Origin: Paraburkholderia mimosarum LMG 23256 = NBRC 106338
GTDB taxonomy: Bacteria > Pseudomonadota > Gammaproteobacteria > Burkholderiales > Burkholderiaceae
Assembly: GCF_000739815.1 (NCBI RefSeq)
Contig: NZ_BBJJ01000011.1
Location: 1 to 56,157 of the forward strand
Direction of reading: 5' to 3'
DNA: 56,157 nt
Part shown: one piece after another, positions 38,195 through 47,486 of the stretch
Layout: each line of letters opens with the position of its first letter
Position numbering within the stretch: the stretch's first letter is position 1
Position numbers and translations under genes: made by a program
Notes under the pieces: model-generated
What the model saw: only the letters and a program-made list of their open reading frames with translations
Told to the model about the DNA's origin: nothing
Database searches by the model: none

Positions 38195-39424
38195 ATGAAC
38201 GATTACGCCTCCCGTGCCGCCCACGTCTCAGAACCGCATCCGCATGCCGGGCGCCGCGCCGCTCTCGCCTGCATGGCCGCGCTTGCCGTTGCGCTGGGCG
38301 TGGGGCGATTCGCGTTTACGCCGCTTTTGCCGCTGATGTTGCATGGCGGCTCGCTCGATCTGCGTCAAGGCGGCTGGCTCGCCTCGCTCAATTACGCCGG
38401 CTACTTCGTCGGCGCAGTCACTTGTGTCGCGCTGCGCTTCGCGCCTGCCCGGATCGTGCGAGCAGGCCTCGTGGCCACGGTGCTCCTCACGTTCGCGATG
38501 GGCATCACGCAGCAGTTCTGGATCTGGGCGGTGGTGCGTTTCGTGGCGGGCGCGGTGAGCGCGTGGACCTTCGTGTTCGCCTCGCAATGGGGCCTGCGGC
38601 GGCTCGCGCAACTGGGCGCGCACGAGTGGGGCGGCGTGATCTATACCGGACCCGGCTTCGGCATCATCGCGACCGGGTTGTTCGTCAGCGCCGCGGGCGG
38701 TCTTGGCGCGCGAGCAGGCTGGATCGGCTTCGGGTTGATCAGCGCGTTGCTCGCCGTGGTCGTCTGGGCGCCGTTCGGCGAGGACATGCGAGCGCTGGCG
38801 CCGCGTTCGGGCGCGAGTGCAAGCGCCAGTGCCGCACCCGAGGGCCGCGCAAGCCGTCGTGCCGATGCCTTCTGGCTCGTGCTGCTCTACGGCGTTCCCG
38901 GCTTCGGCTACATCATCACGGCGACTTTCCTGCCGGTGATCGCGCGCCATGCGCTGCCGGGCTCGGCCTGGCCCGACCTGTTCTGGCCGATGCTGGGCGC
39001 GGCGCTCATCGCTGGCGCTTTGCTCGCGGCGCGCCTGCCGCTCCATTGGGACAATCGCCTGATGCTGGCGGGCTCCTATGTGCTTCAGGCCGTGGGCATT
39101 GCGCTCGGCATCGTCTGGCCGAACGCCGCGGGCTTTTCGTTTGGCAGCGTGCTGATCGGACTGCCGTTCACGGCGATCACGCTCTTCGCGATGCGGGAGG
39201 CGCGCCTTCTGCGCGGCGAGCACGCGGCCGCGCTGATGGGTTATGCGACTGCCTCCTACGGCATCGGGCAGATCGCGGGACCGCTCGTGGCCGCCCCGCT
39301 CGCGGCATCGACGGGCTCGTTCTCGCCTTCGCTATGGCTCGCGGCGGGCGTGCTCGTGGTCGGGGCGCTGGGGCTCGTGTGGCGGGTCTGGCTTGCGCGG
39401 GGTTCGCAGACGCCGGCGCGCTAG
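38195..39424 (+). CDS. YbfB/YjiJ family MFS transporter
   Basis: A 409-residue major facilitator with about twelve hydrophobic segments. The first, MAALAVALGVGRFAFTPLLPLML, carries the GxGRFxxTPLLP signature of the YbfB/YjiJ family; another family element is NYAGYFVGA. Exported or imported substrate unknown. ATG 38195 (MNDYASRAAHV) is chosen over ATG 38165 because the latter overlaps the likely -10 box; neither has a clear ribosome site. Divergent from its probable LysR regulator. Confidence 0.88.
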   Translation: MNDYASRAAHVSEPHPHAGRRAALACMAALAVALGVGRFAFTPLLPLMLHGGSLDLRQGGWLASLNYAGYFVGAVTCVALRFAPARIVRAGLVATVLLTFAMGITQQFWIWAVVRFVAGAVSAWTFVFASQWGLRRLAQLGAHEWGGVIYTGPGFGIIATGLFVSAAGGLGARAGWIGFGLISALLAVVVWAPFGEDMRALAPRSGASASASAAPEGRASRRADAFWLVLLYGVPGFGYIITATFLPVIARHALPGSAWPDLFWPMLGAALIAGALLAARLPLHWDNRLMLAGSYVLQAVGIALGIVWPNAAGFSFGSVLIGLPFTAITLFAMREARLLRGEHAAALMGYATASYGIGQIAGPLVAAPLAASTGSFSPSLWLAAGVLVVGALGLVWRVWLARGSQTPAR

Positions 39425-39550
39425 CGCTGGGGAGCGCTACGCGCCGATCGCGATAGCCCACTAGAATGGGCGTTTCGCGCGCCAGCCGCGAGCGCGCCCG
39501 CCGGGCCGCGCGGCCTGCCTTGCGCGCCATCGATCCGCGCCATTTCATCC

Positions 39551-40081
39551 ATGACCGATTACCAGTTTTGCCCGCGCTGCGCCTCGCGTCTGACCGAGCG
39601 CGCCGATCCGTCCCACGAAGGCGGCCGGGTGCGTCTCGCCTGCCCGGACCTCGCCTGCGGCTACGTGCACTGGAACAATCCGCTCCCCGTCGTGGCGGCG
39701 ATCGTCGAGTACGAAGGCCGCATTCTGCTCGCGCGCAACGCCGCGTGGCCCGAAGGCATGTTCGCGCTCATCACCGGGTTCCTCGAAAACGGCGAGACGC
39801 CCGAGGAGGGCATCGCGCGCGAGGTGCACGAAGAAACGTCGCTGCGCGCCGAGAGCGTCGAACTGGTGGGCGTGTACGAGTTCATCCGCAAGAACGAACT
39901 CATCATCGCGTATCACGTGAAGGCGTCGGGGACCATCGCGCTTTCTCCCGAACTGCTCGAATATCGTCTCGTCGAGCCCGCGAAGTTGCGGCCGTGGCGC
40001 GCAGGCACGGGCCAGGCGCTCGGCGAATGGATGCGACGGCGCGGTCTGCCGTTCGAGTTCGTCGAGCGTCCCGGCCAATGA
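39551..40081 (+). CDS. Nudix hydrolase with N-terminal zinc ribbon (NudC-like)
   Basis: A 176-residue Nudix enzyme. A four-Cys zinc ribbon (CPRCASRL and CPDLACGY, residues 7-38) precedes the Nudix domain, whose box reads [23 protein letters not shown] (G-x5-E-x7-REVHEET). This layout resembles a shortened NudC, which splits NADH or removes NAD caps from RNA, but the NudC N-terminal domain is missing, so substrate is open. The thioesterase gene follows after 52 bases. Confidence 0.88.
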   Translation: MTDYQFCPRCASRLTERADPSHEGGRVRLACPDLACGYVHWNNPLPVVAAIVEYEGRILLARNAAWPEGMFALITGFLENGETPEEGIAREVHEETSLRAESVELVGVYEFIRKNELIIAYHVKASGTIALSPELLEYRLVEPAKLRPWRAGTGQALGEWMRRRGLPFEFVERPGQ

Positions 40082-40133
40082 CGCCCGCGCAACGCGTCCC
40101 GCTTCTCCGCCAAGCCATCTCCGGACTTCTTCG

Positions 40134-40646
40134 ATGAACCGACCTGTCACCGTCGCCCGTTCCGGGTATCGCCATTTCCTGCCGATCGGCACGCGCTGGA
40201 TGGACAACGACGTCTATGGCCACGTGAACAACGTCGTCTACTACAGCTACTTCGACACCGTGGTGAACGAGTATCTCATTCGCGCGGGGGCGCTCGACAT
40301 CGAGCACGGCGCGACGATCGGGCTCGTCGTCGAGACGCAGTGCAACTACTTCGCGCCGCTCGTGTTTCCGGAGCGCGTGGAGGCGGGGCTGCGCGTCGCG
40401 CGCCTCGGCTCGTCGAGTGTGCGCTACGAGGTCGGGCTGTTTCGCGAGGGCGAGGATGCGCCTGCGGCGCAGGGGCATTTCGTGCACGTGTACGTCGACC
40501 GGACGACGCGCCGGCCCGTGAGCGCCTTGCCTGATGCGCTGCGTGCGGCACTCGAACCGCTCGACATCGCGAGCGAGGGGAGCGACGCGAGCACAGCGGC
40601 CGATACGGTGACCGGCAGCGCGGCGAATCCGTCGCGCGCAGGTTGA
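40134..40646 (+). CDS. Acyl-CoA thioesterase (4HBT/YbgC-like hotdog)
   Basis: A 170-residue hotdog-fold protein. The 4HBT active-site region [29 protein letters not shown] is well preserved, including the catalytic-type Asp and the GHVNN helix start. The last 30 residues are a low-complexity Ser/Ala tail. Likely hydrolyses short or aromatic acyl-CoA esters; exact substrate unknown. Probably cotranscribed with the Nudix gene; its end nearly touches the convergent Ap4A phosphorylase gene. Confidence 0.87.
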   Translation: MNRPVTVARSGYRHFLPIGTRWMDNDVYGHVNNVVYYSYFDTVVNEYLIRAGALDIEHGATIGLVVETQCNYFAPLVFPERVEAGLRVARLGSSSVRYEVGLFREGEDAPAAQGHFVHVYVDRTTRRPVSALPDALRAALEPLDIASEGSDASTAADTVTGSAANPSRAG

Positions 40647-40654
40647 AACGCGGC

Positions 40655-41572
40655 TCAGCGCGCCAAGCCGACACGTTCGAGCGCCCTCATCGGACCGATT
40701 AGGGCGAGCGTTTGCAAGTGCGCTGCATCGCGCACGAAGAACGAACCGGCGAAACCGAGCGAGTTGATCGAGATGCCCTCGACGCATTCGGCAGAGCGCG
40801 GCACGACCAGCATCCAGCGCCGCGTGACGAGCAGGTTGTACGGCGCGCCCTGATGCGCGACGCCGCCGACATCGACGGCCGGTACGCCTGCCGCATCGAG
40901 CAGCGCGCGATAGCAGTCGAGCGCCACCCGCGCGGCGTCGCCCGGCGAGCCGGAGCCGGAATCGAGGCGCGCGAACGCATGGCGAAAGGGGAGACTCGGC
41001 ACGATCGCGATCGGCCGTGCACCGTGGGCCGCCTGCGCGCCGCTGAACAACGCTTCGATCGGCGCCTCTTGCGGCGAACCGTGCGGCGAATCGCCCACGA
41101 GCGGCAGCGGCACCAGCTGCAGATGCTTGTGCGGCTGGCTCGCGCCCGCGGCGGTCCCGCCGTTGTAGAACCCAAGGCCATCGATCTCGCGCTGCGCCGC
41201 GATCAGGGCGGTCAAGTCGGCCGCGTCGAGCAGCGCTTCCTGCGGTTCGTAGCGACGCGTCACGATCAGCAGATGCTGGTCGATCACGTTGAACTTGTTG
41301 AGCAGCGCGACATGCGTGGGCGAGAGATCGGCAACGAATAGGTCGGGCTCGTAAGGCAGGAAGGGATTGCGCGGCGGAGGCACTTCGGACCCCATCGAAA
41401 CAGGTGGCGCGAGGCGCGCCGCCTCCTTGCGCGCGAGGTTTTCGGCCACGCGCACGGTAAAACGCACGCCGCCATCGTCGATGAAGGTGTGCGCGGTCTC
41501 GATGCGATGGAGCGCGCCGCACGCGAGCGCGTGCGCCGTCTGGCGCTCGATCGCCGCGCGCAGCGTTTGCAT
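40655..41572 (-). CDS. ATP adenylyltransferase / Ap4A phosphorylase
   Basis: A 305-residue protein of the HIT-like Apa1/Apa2 family, which phosphorolyses diadenosine tetraphosphate to ATP and ADP. Key segments: NPFLPYEPDLFVADLSPTHVALLNKFNVIDQHLLIVTRRYEPQ in several strands and the catalytic histidine motif GASQPHKHLQLVPLP. The family is best known in fungi and cyanobacteria. It lies six bases after the adenosine-specific kinase gene, so both are surely one transcript. Confidence 0.9.
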   Translation of the reverse strand: MQTLRAAIERQTAHALACGALHRIETAHTFIDDGGVRFTVRVAENLARKEAARLAPPVSMGSEVPPPRNPFLPYEPDLFVADLSPTHVALLNKFNVIDQHLLIVTRRYEPQEALLDAADLTALIAAQREIDGLGFYNGGTAAGASQPHKHLQLVPLPLVGDSPHGSPQEAPIEALFSGAQAAHGARPIAIVPSLPFRHAFARLDSGSGSPGDAARVALDCYRALLDAAGVPAVDVGGVAHQGAPYNLLVTRRWMLVVPRSAECVEGISINSLGFAGSFFVRDAAHLQTLALIGPMRALERVGLAR

Positions 41573-41578
41573 CGGCGC

Positions 41579-42064
41579 TCAGGCCTTGTAGCCGATCGCG
41601 CGTAGCAGGTCCTTGCGCCAGCGCACGTCGTCCTCGGCCTCCACACCCAGCGGCGGCATGCCGTCCACGACGCCGATGATGCCGCGCCCCTGGTCCGTTT
41701 CCGCGATCAGCACCTGCGTGGGGTTCGCGGTGGCGCAGAAGATGCGGCACACCTCGGGCACGCCCTTGATCGTGTTGAGCACGTTGAGCGGGAAAAAGCC
41801 GTCACCGAGAAAGACGATGAAACAGTGACCGGCAGCGATGCGCGACGCGTTCTGGGTGGCCATTTCGATGAGCCCATCCTGCGTGCCCGAGCGTCTCACC
41901 AGCCGTTTGCCCGACGCCTCGCAGAACGCCAGGCCGAACTGGATGCCGGGCACCGCGCCGACGAGCGCCTCGTGCAGATCCTCGACGGATTTGATGAAGT
42001 GGGTCTGGCCGAGAATGAAGTTGGTGGCTTCGGGCTTTTCGATCTCTACCGTGGACAGTTGCAT
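41579..42064 (-). CDS. Adenosine-specific kinase family protein (PF04008)
   Basis: A 161-residue protein of the 'adenosine-specific kinase' family, as shown by the opening VEIEKPEATNFILGQTHFIKSVEDLHEALV, then GIQFGLAFCEASGKRLVR, GHCFIVFLGDGFFPLNVLN, IFCATANPTQVLIAET and GRGIIGVVDGMPPLGVE. The family name comes from structural-genomics binding data; a physiological role is not established. Start ATG 42064 has GAGGTGAG upstream. The tight link to an Ap4A phosphorylase suggests a shared adenine-nucleotide function. Confidence 0.88.
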   Translation of the reverse strand: MQLSTVEIEKPEATNFILGQTHFIKSVEDLHEALVGAVPGIQFGLAFCEASGKRLVRRSGTQDGLIEMATQNASRIAAGHCFIVFLGDGFFPLNVLNTIKGVPEVCRIFCATANPTQVLIAETDQGRGIIGVVDGMPPLGVEAEDDVRWRKDLLRAIGYKA

Positions 42065-42188
42065 CGCTCACCTCGCGCGGGTGTCTCGAAAGCGCCGCCT
42101 TCCACCGGCGTTGCGGCGGCTGGCGGCCATTAACAAGCCTAGTACGAAGTCGCGGCGGGGCAAAGCGTGCGAGAGGCGAACAAGCAAG

Positions 42189-42223
42189 AACGGCCGGACG
42201 CCCTCGCGGGTCGTCCGGCCGTT
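42189..42223 (-). terminator. Rho-independent terminator after fsr
   Basis: A perfect 12-bp repeat, AACGGCCGGACG and CGTCCGGCCGTT, with an 11-base loop. On the minus strand it is followed by CTTGCTTG. It lies 31 bases beyond the fsr stop and upstream of the adenosine-kinase gene. Confidence 0.75.
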
Positions 42224-42253
42224 CTCGCCGGGGAGCGAGGCGTGTCGCCGTGC

Positions 42254-43507
42254 TCAGGCCGCCTTCTTCGGGCGCCTGGCTTCCACGTCTGGCAGGAAGA
42301 CGGTGAGGATGCCGATGAGCGGCAGGAACGAGCAGACCTTGTAGACGAAGGCGATGCTGGTGGCGTCCGCCAACTGGCCGAGCACCGCCGCGCCGATGCC
42401 GCCCAACCCGAACGCGAAGCCGAAAAAGAGGCCCGCGACCATGCCGACCTTGCCCGGAATCAGCTCCTGCGCATAGACGAGAATGGCCGCGAACGCCGAG
42501 GCCAGCACCACGCCGATGATGACGGTGAGCACGCCGGTCCAGAACAGGTTGGCATAGGGCAGGAGCAGCGTGAAGGGCGCCACGCCGAGAATCGAGCCCC
42601 AGATCACGTACTTGCGGCCGATGCGGTCGCCTACCGGCCCGCCGATGATCGTGCCCGCGGCCACTGCGGCGAGGAACACGAACAGATGGATCTGCGCGGC
42701 CTGCACGCTCAGGTGGAAGCGGTCGATCAGATAGAACGTGAAATAGCTGTTGATGCTCGCGAGGTAGAAGTACTTCGAGAACACGAGCAGCACGAGAATG
42801 CCGATGGCGATCGCCACGCGCGAGCGCGGGAGGACGACGTGAGGCGCTTCGGCGCGCTTCTTTTTCATCGCCGGATGGGCCTTGTACCACCGGCCGATCT
42901 GCGTGAGCACGACCATGCCGACCAGCGCGGCCGCCGAGAACCACGCGATGCTGCGCTGGCCGTGCGGAATCACGACGGCCGCGGCGAGCAGCGGCCCGAG
43001 CGACGTGCCCGCATTGCCGCCGACCTGAAAGAGCGATTGCGCGAGGCCGTGGCGGCCGCCCGAAGCCATGCGCGCGACGCGCGAGGATTCCGGATGGAAC
43101 ACCGATGAGCCGCAGCCCACCAGCGATGCCGCGACCAGCAGCACGCCGAAAGTCGGCGCGACCGACATCAGCAGGAGGCCGCAGAGCGTGAAGCCCATGC
43201 CGACGGGCAGCGAGTAAGGCATGGGGCGCTTGTCGGTGAAGACACCCACGAGCGGCTGCAGCATCGAAGCCGTGATCTGGTAGGTGAGCGTGATGAGGCC
43301 GATCTGCGTGAACGACAGCGAGAAGCTGTCCTTGAGCATCGGATAGATGGCGAGGATCAGCGACTGGATCATGTCGTTGAGCAGGTGCGAGAAGCTGATC
43401 GCACCCAGCACGGGGTAGACGGTGCGTTGCACCGCGGACGCAGCGGCGGCCGCGGACGAACCCGCGGCGGCACCCGGCAGGGCGCGCTTGTCGAGACTGG
43501 TTTCCAT
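42254..43507 (-). CDS. fsr: Fosmidomycin resistance protein, MFS efflux pump
   Basis: A 417-residue twelve-segment transporter closely matching E. coli Fsr (406 residues) along its length. Near-identical blocks include SHLLNDMIQSLILAIYP, GSSVFHPESSRVARMASGG, RHGLAQSLFQVGGNAG, GGPVGDRIGRKYVIWGSI and FFGFAFGLGGIGAAVLG. Fsr exports fosmidomycin when overexpressed; its natural substrate is unclear. The first 25 residues are an Ala-rich extension. Start ATG 43507 has no evident ribosome site. Confidence 0.93.
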   Translation of the reverse strand: METSLDKRALPGAAAGSSAAAAASAVQRTVYPVLGAISFSHLLNDMIQSLILAIYPMLKDSFSLSFTQIGLITLTYQITASMLQPLVGVFTDKRPMPYSLPVGMGFTLCGLLLMSVAPTFGVLLVAASLVGCGSSVFHPESSRVARMASGGRHGLAQSLFQVGGNAGTSLGPLLAAAVVIPHGQRSIAWFSAAALVGMVVLTQIGRWYKAHPAMKKKRAEAPHVVLPRSRVAIAIGILVLLVFSKYFYLASINSYFTFYLIDRFHLSVQAAQIHLFVFLAAVAAGTIIGGPVGDRIGRKYVIWGSILGVAPFTLLLPYANLFWTGVLTVIIGVVLASAFAAILVYAQELIPGKVGMVAGLFFGFAFGLGGIGAAVLGQLADATSIAFVYKVCSFLPLIGILTVFLPDVEARRPKKAA

Positions 43508-43982
43508 GTTGTCGGTAGCAGCAGAGAGTATTCAGCGGGCGCCACTCGGGTAAGCAGCGGCGATGGCATGAAAGGACATGTATAAGAGTTATGGGCGCAG
43601 TGTAATGTGTCTTGGTCGAAATGTACGGACAAGCTTTGTCGAGAATCGGACACATCGCGTGCGCCAGGCCCTGCGGCCCTCTGTCGCAAGGGGCTGCAGC
43701 CAGCACCCGAATTTCTTCAGGGATTTTTGGCATTCGTTTGGATCCTGTATAACCGTCGCCAGGTGCGCCCACGAGGCGCCCGATTACGGGGCCGGAGTAT
43801 GAGAAGCACCGCGCGCGGCGGCATGTTAAAGATTGCGCGAAGGTGTGCCGTAGACCGGGGTTGAGGCGCAACGCAAATCACGAACGATGGCGTGGCGTCG
43901 AACAACAGGCAGAGCAGTGCTCTGCATGGGATGGGACTCAGCGCTGAAGCGCCAGGACCCATCGGCATGGAGACGGAAAAAG
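43508..43982. other. Divergent intergenic region fsr / chemoreceptor
   Basis: A 475-base region without a gene. It holds a flagellar-type promoter (43827-43854) for the chemoreceptor and, on the minus strand, a tentative fsr promoter (TTACAC then ATACAT with a 16-base spacer, near 43571-43600). I see no other structure. Confidence 0.5.
43827..43854 (+). promoter_or_regulatory. Candidate sigma28 (FliA) promoter of the chemoreceptor gene
   Basis: TAAAGATT (43827-43834), 12 bases, then GCCGTAGA (43847-43854). The flagellar sigma28 consensus is TAAAGTTT-N11-GCCGATAA; this matches 13 of 16 consensus bases if one extra spacer base is allowed. It is about 130 bases before the ATG. Confidence 0.55.
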
Positions 43983-45665
43983 ATGAAAGCAGTATCGCAA
44001 CGCGGCAGGCACGCGGGCTTCGTGCCGCAGGATCCGGCATCAGGCGCCACCCTCGCACCGCCACGCAAGACGGGACGCCCCGGCGCCGCAACGCGCAACG
44101 CGCGACTCTCGGTGAAAGCGACACTGCGCCTCGCCTTCGCGCTCGTGCTGATCGGGACGCTCGCCATCGGCGCAGTCTCGCTCGCGCAGATCAGCCGCCT
44201 CAACGGCTCGGCGCAATCGATCTACGAACAGGGATACGTCGCGAGCCGCGCTGCCGAGGAAGCGCGCGGCCATGTGCTGCGCGCGAGCCGCGCGCAGAAG
44301 ATGCTGCTCACCGCCACCACGGCGCGCGAGCGTGACGAACTGGGCCAGGACATCGACAAGGATCTCGGCGCGCTCGAACGCGGCATGGGTCAGCTCCAGG
44401 AATACGCACAGCTGCAGGGCGGCGACGCGCTGGCGCTGCAAAAGAAGCTCGCGGACGCGACCACGGCATGGAGCGGCCATTTGCGCGACTTCGTGACGCT
44501 CGTGAAGCAGCAGCCGCTCGATCTCTCGCAGATGAGCTGGCAGGTGGGCACCCAGGACGTCTCGCTCCTCGTCGAGACCGGCAAGCTCGAAACGCTCGTC
44601 AACGACCTCGTCGAGCAACGCGGCACGGCCGCCAAGGCGACCATCGAGAAAGCCGGGTTCATCTTCAAGTCGTCGTTCGTGATGATGGCGGTCGCGACCG
44701 TGGCCATGTTCGTGCTCGCTTTCTTCGTGAGCGAGTGGGTCGTGCGCCGCATCGCGCGGCAACTGGGCGGGGAGCCCGCGCATGCCAAGGCCATCGCGGC
44801 GCGCATCGCGGCCGGCGATCTCGCGCAGCCCGTGGCGGTTCACGCGCGCGACGCGTCGAGCATGCTGGGCGCGCTGCGCGACATGCAGCAAGGCCTCTCG
44901 ACGACGGTCGCCGAGATCGCCGCGAGCGCCGAGGCGATCGCTTCGGCCTCGGGCGAAATCACGACCGGCAATCTCGATCTCTCGCGCCGCACCGAAGAAC
45001 AGGCGATGGCGCTCGAGCGCACGGCGAGCAACATGGAGCAGCTCACGTCCACGGTGCGCCTGAACGCCGAGAACGCCGAACAGGCCAGCACGCTGGCGGG
45101 CAACGCCTCGGCCATCGCGGAGAAGGGCGGCGCGGTCGTGGGGCGCGTCGTCTCGACGATGCAGCAGATCGACGAAAGCGCGAAGAGCATTGCGGACATC
45201 ATCGGCGTGATCGAGGGCATCGCGTTCCAGACCAACATTCTCGCGCTCAACGCCGCTGTCGAAGCGGCGCGCGCGGGCGAGGACGGGCGCGGCTTCGCGG
45301 TGGTGGCGGGCGAGGTGCGCAGCCTCGCGCAGCGCAGCGCGGCGGCGGCCAAGGAAATCAAGACGCTCATCGACGCGTCGGTCGAGCGCGTCGCCAACGG
45401 CTCGACGCTGGCGCAGGACGCCGGCTCGACGATGGATGAAGTCGTGAAGGCCGTGAAGCGCGTGAACGACATTATCGGCGAGATTTCGGCGGCCTCGCGC
45501 GAACAGCGCTCGGGCATCGAGGAGATCGGCCGCGCGGTCTCGCAGATGGACGCCGGCACGCAGCAGAACGCGGCGCTCGTCGAAGAGGCAACCGCGGCGG
45601 CGCAGTCGCTCGACGATCAGGCAAAGGTGCTCAAGCGGCTCGTGGGGAAATTCCAGTTGGCCTGA
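43983..45665 (+). CDS. Methyl-accepting chemotaxis protein
   Basis: A 560-residue chemoreceptor. After a basic N-terminal 45 residues come membrane segment 1 ([21 protein letters not shown]), a helical periplasmic ligand-binding domain of about 170 residues (four-helix-bundle type), segment 2 ([25 protein letters not shown]), a HAMP region, and the signalling hairpin. The hairpin tip reads [43 protein letters not shown], the contact for CheA/CheW. There is no C-terminal CheR-tethering pentapeptide (it ends KFQLA). ATG 43983 is chosen with GGAGA upstream. Ligand unknown. Confidence 0.93.
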   Translation: MKAVSQRGRHAGFVPQDPASGATLAPPRKTGRPGAATRNARLSVKATLRLAFALVLIGTLAIGAVSLAQISRLNGSAQSIYEQGYVASRAAEEARGHVLRASRAQKMLLTATTARERDELGQDIDKDLGALERGMGQLQEYAQLQGGDALALQKKLADATTAWSGHLRDFVTLVKQQPLDLSQMSWQVGTQDVSLLVETGKLETLVNDLVEQRGTAAKATIEKAGFIFKSSFVMMAVATVAMFVLAFFVSEWVVRRIARQLGGEPAHAKAIAARIAAGDLAQPVAVHARDASSMLGALRDMQQGLSTTVAEIAASAEAIASASGEITTGNLDLSRRTEEQAMALERTASNMEQLTSTVRLNAENAEQASTLAGNASAIAEKGGAVVGRVVSTMQQIDESAKSIADIIGVIEGIAFQTNILALNAAVEAARAGEDGRGFAVVAGEVRSLAQRSAAAAKEIKTLIDASVERVANGSTLAQDAGSTMDEVVKAVKRVNDIIGEISAASREQRSGIEEIGRAVSQMDAGTQQNAALVEEATAAAQSLDDQAKVLKRLVGKFQLA

Positions 45666-45692
45666 TGATGGCCGTTGGTTGCCGATGCAACG

Positions 45693-45732
45693 AAAAACGC
45701 CGCGTTGATTTTGCACAACGCGGCGTTTTTTT
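45693..45732. terminator. Bidirectional terminator between chemoreceptor and iolB
   Basis: A perfect 15-bp repeat, AAAAACGCCGCGTTG and CAACGCGGCGTTTTT, with an eight-base loop and A/T runs on both sides. It ends the plus-strand chemoreceptor transcript and the minus-strand iol operon. Confidence 0.9.
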
Positions 45733-45741
45733 ATGCGCCCA

Positions 45742-46545
45742 TCACTTCGCGTCGCGCTCGATGATCCACTCGTGCGCGGGGTCGTTGTGGAAGTGCCATT
45801 CGCGCGTTGGCCCCGCCATCACGTTCAGGTAGTACGAGTCGTAACCATAAGGCACGACCACCGGGTGATAGCCGCGCGGCACCATCACCACGTCGTGATC
45901 TTCCACGGCCATCGTTTCGTCGAGATCGCGCGCGTCGGTGTACACGCGCTGGAAGGCGAAGCCTTGCCGCGGGTTGAGCCGGTGATAGTAGGTTTCTTCG
46001 AGCGCGCTTTCCTGCGGCAGACGGTCGGCGTCGTGCTTGTGCGGCGGGTAGCTCGACGAGTGGCCCGAAGGCGTGCGCACCTCGACCACGAGCAGCGATT
46101 CGGCGGCCGCGTCTTGCGGCAGGATATCGCAGACGTAGCGCGTATTCGCGTTCTTGCCGCGCGTGGAGCGCTTCATCTGCGCGGGCTCGATGAGGCGGAT
46201 TGGCAGCGTGCCTTTGGCCGGCGCGCTCGCCACCCCCACCTCGGCTTCTCGCGTCGCGCGCACCGTGGCCTTCACGCGGGGCGGCACGTAGAGCGCGTAG
46301 GGCGCGGCGTCTTCGAATACGCTGTCGCGCGAGCCGAGGCTCGACCAGCGCTCGCCGCCGGCTTCGATATCCACCGCACCCGAGAGCACGACGATGCAGC
46401 TTTCGCGATCGGGCTCGGATACGTAGACGACCTCGTCCTTGCCGAGCCGATAGGCTGCGAAACCGACATAGCGCCAGCCCGCGGTGTCGGGCGTGACGCG
46501 CGCGATCGTCTGGCCTTCGCGCGAGGCCTTGACCAGCAGAGTCAT
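45742..46545 (-). CDS. iolB: 5-deoxy-glucuronate isomerase
   Basis: A 267-residue cupin that converts 5-deoxy-D-glucuronate to 5-dehydro-2-deoxygluconate in inositol breakdown. Family segments: TPSGHSSSYPPHKHD (metal-binding His residues), LEETYYHRLNPRQGFAFQRVYT, VEDHDVVMVPRGYHPV and GPTREWHFHNDPAHEWI. ATG 46545 overlaps the iolE stop by four bases. Last gene of the minus-strand operon, followed by a strong terminator. Confidence 0.96.
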   Translation of the reverse strand: MTLLVKASREGQTIARVTPDTAGWRYVGFAAYRLGKDEVVYVSEPDRESCIVVLSGAVDIEAGGERWSSLGSRDSVFEDAAPYALYVPPRVKATVRATREAEVGVASAPAKGTLPIRLIEPAQMKRSTRGKNANTRYVCDILPQDAAAESLLVVEVRTPSGHSSSYPPHKHDADRLPQESALEETYYHRLNPRQGFAFQRVYTDARDLDETMAVEDHDVVMVPRGYHPVVVPYGYDSYYLNVMAGPTREWHFHNDPAHEWIIERDAK

Positions 46546-47456
46546 GCTGCCTCCTTCGATTGGGTGTCCGTAGCATCGACGAGTGTGCGCAGCGTGCGGT
46601 AACCCTTTTGCGCATATTCGTACGATGGTGCGACGACAGGGTCCTGCTCGGCTTCGACTACGAGCCAGCCGCGATAGCCGTGACGTTTCAGGCGCGCGAC
46701 GATCGCAGGGAAATCGACGGCGCCGTCGCCGGGCACGGTGAACGCGCCGGCGAGCACGGCGTCGAGAAAGCTCCAGTTGCGGTTGCGCGCAAGCTTGATG
46801 ACAGCGGGGCGCACGTCCTTGCAGTGGACGTGGCACACGCGCGCAATGTGCTTGTCGAGCTCGGCCACCGGGTCGCCGCCCGCAAACGTCATGTGGCCCG
46901 CGTCGAAGAGGAGGCCCACTGCATCGCTCGTGCGCGCCATGAGCTTGTCGACGTCGGCGGGCGTTTCGACATAGGCGCCCATGTGGTGGTGATACGCGAG
47001 GCGCACGCCGCGCGAGAGCGTATGGCGCGCGAAGGCGTCCACGCGCGCGGCGTATTCGTCCCACTGTTTGTCGCTGAAGAAGCGCGGCCGTTGATAGAGC
47101 GGCCGCGGCGCGCCCTGGATCGAATTGGCGACCTCGCCGTACACCATCACCGTTGCGCCGTTCTGCGCGAGCAGGTCCAGATGCTTTTCCACCGCGGCGA
47201 TTTCTTCCTCCACGCTGCGCCGCGCGAGCATGCCCGAGTACCAGCCGGAGACGAGCGAGAGATCGTATTGCGCGAGCAGCGCCTTGAGCGCCTGCGGCTC
47301 GCGCGGAAACTTGTTGCCGAGTTCGAAGCCCTCGTAACCGATCTCGCGCCCTTCGGTGAGCGCCTGAGCGAGCGGCGTCTCGCCGCCAAGCGAAGGCAGG
47401 TCGTCGTTCATCCACGACAGCGGGTTGATGCCGATGCGTACTTCAAATGCGCTCAT
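46542..47456 (-). CDS. iolE: Myo-inosose-2 dehydratase
   Basis: A 304-residue xylose-isomerase-like TIM barrel that dehydrates 2-keto-myo-inositol. Typical pieces: VRIGINPLSWMNDDLPSLGGETPL, EIGYEGFELGNKFPRE, LAYHHHMGAYVETPADVDKLM, VGLLFDAGHMTFAGGDP and VCHVHCKDVRP, the latter with metal-site residues. GAGGAG precedes ATG 47456. It overlaps iolB and follows iolD after 30 bases. Confidence 0.96.
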   Translation of the reverse strand: MSAFEVRIGINPLSWMNDDLPSLGGETPLAQALTEGREIGYEGFELGNKFPREPQALKALLAQYDLSLVSGWYSGMLARRSVEEEIAAVEKHLDLLAQNGATVMVYGEVANSIQGAPRPLYQRPRFFSDKQWDEYAARVDAFARHTLSRGVRLAYHHHMGAYVETPADVDKLMARTSDAVGLLFDAGHMTFAGGDPVAELDKHIARVCHVHCKDVRPAVIKLARNRNWSFLDAVLAGAFTVPGDGAVDFPAIVARLKRHGYRGWLVVEAEQDPVVAPSYEYAQKGYRTLRTLVDATDTQSKEAA

Positions 47457-47486
47457 GTGCGCTCCTCGATGTCTCTATCAGGCTCG

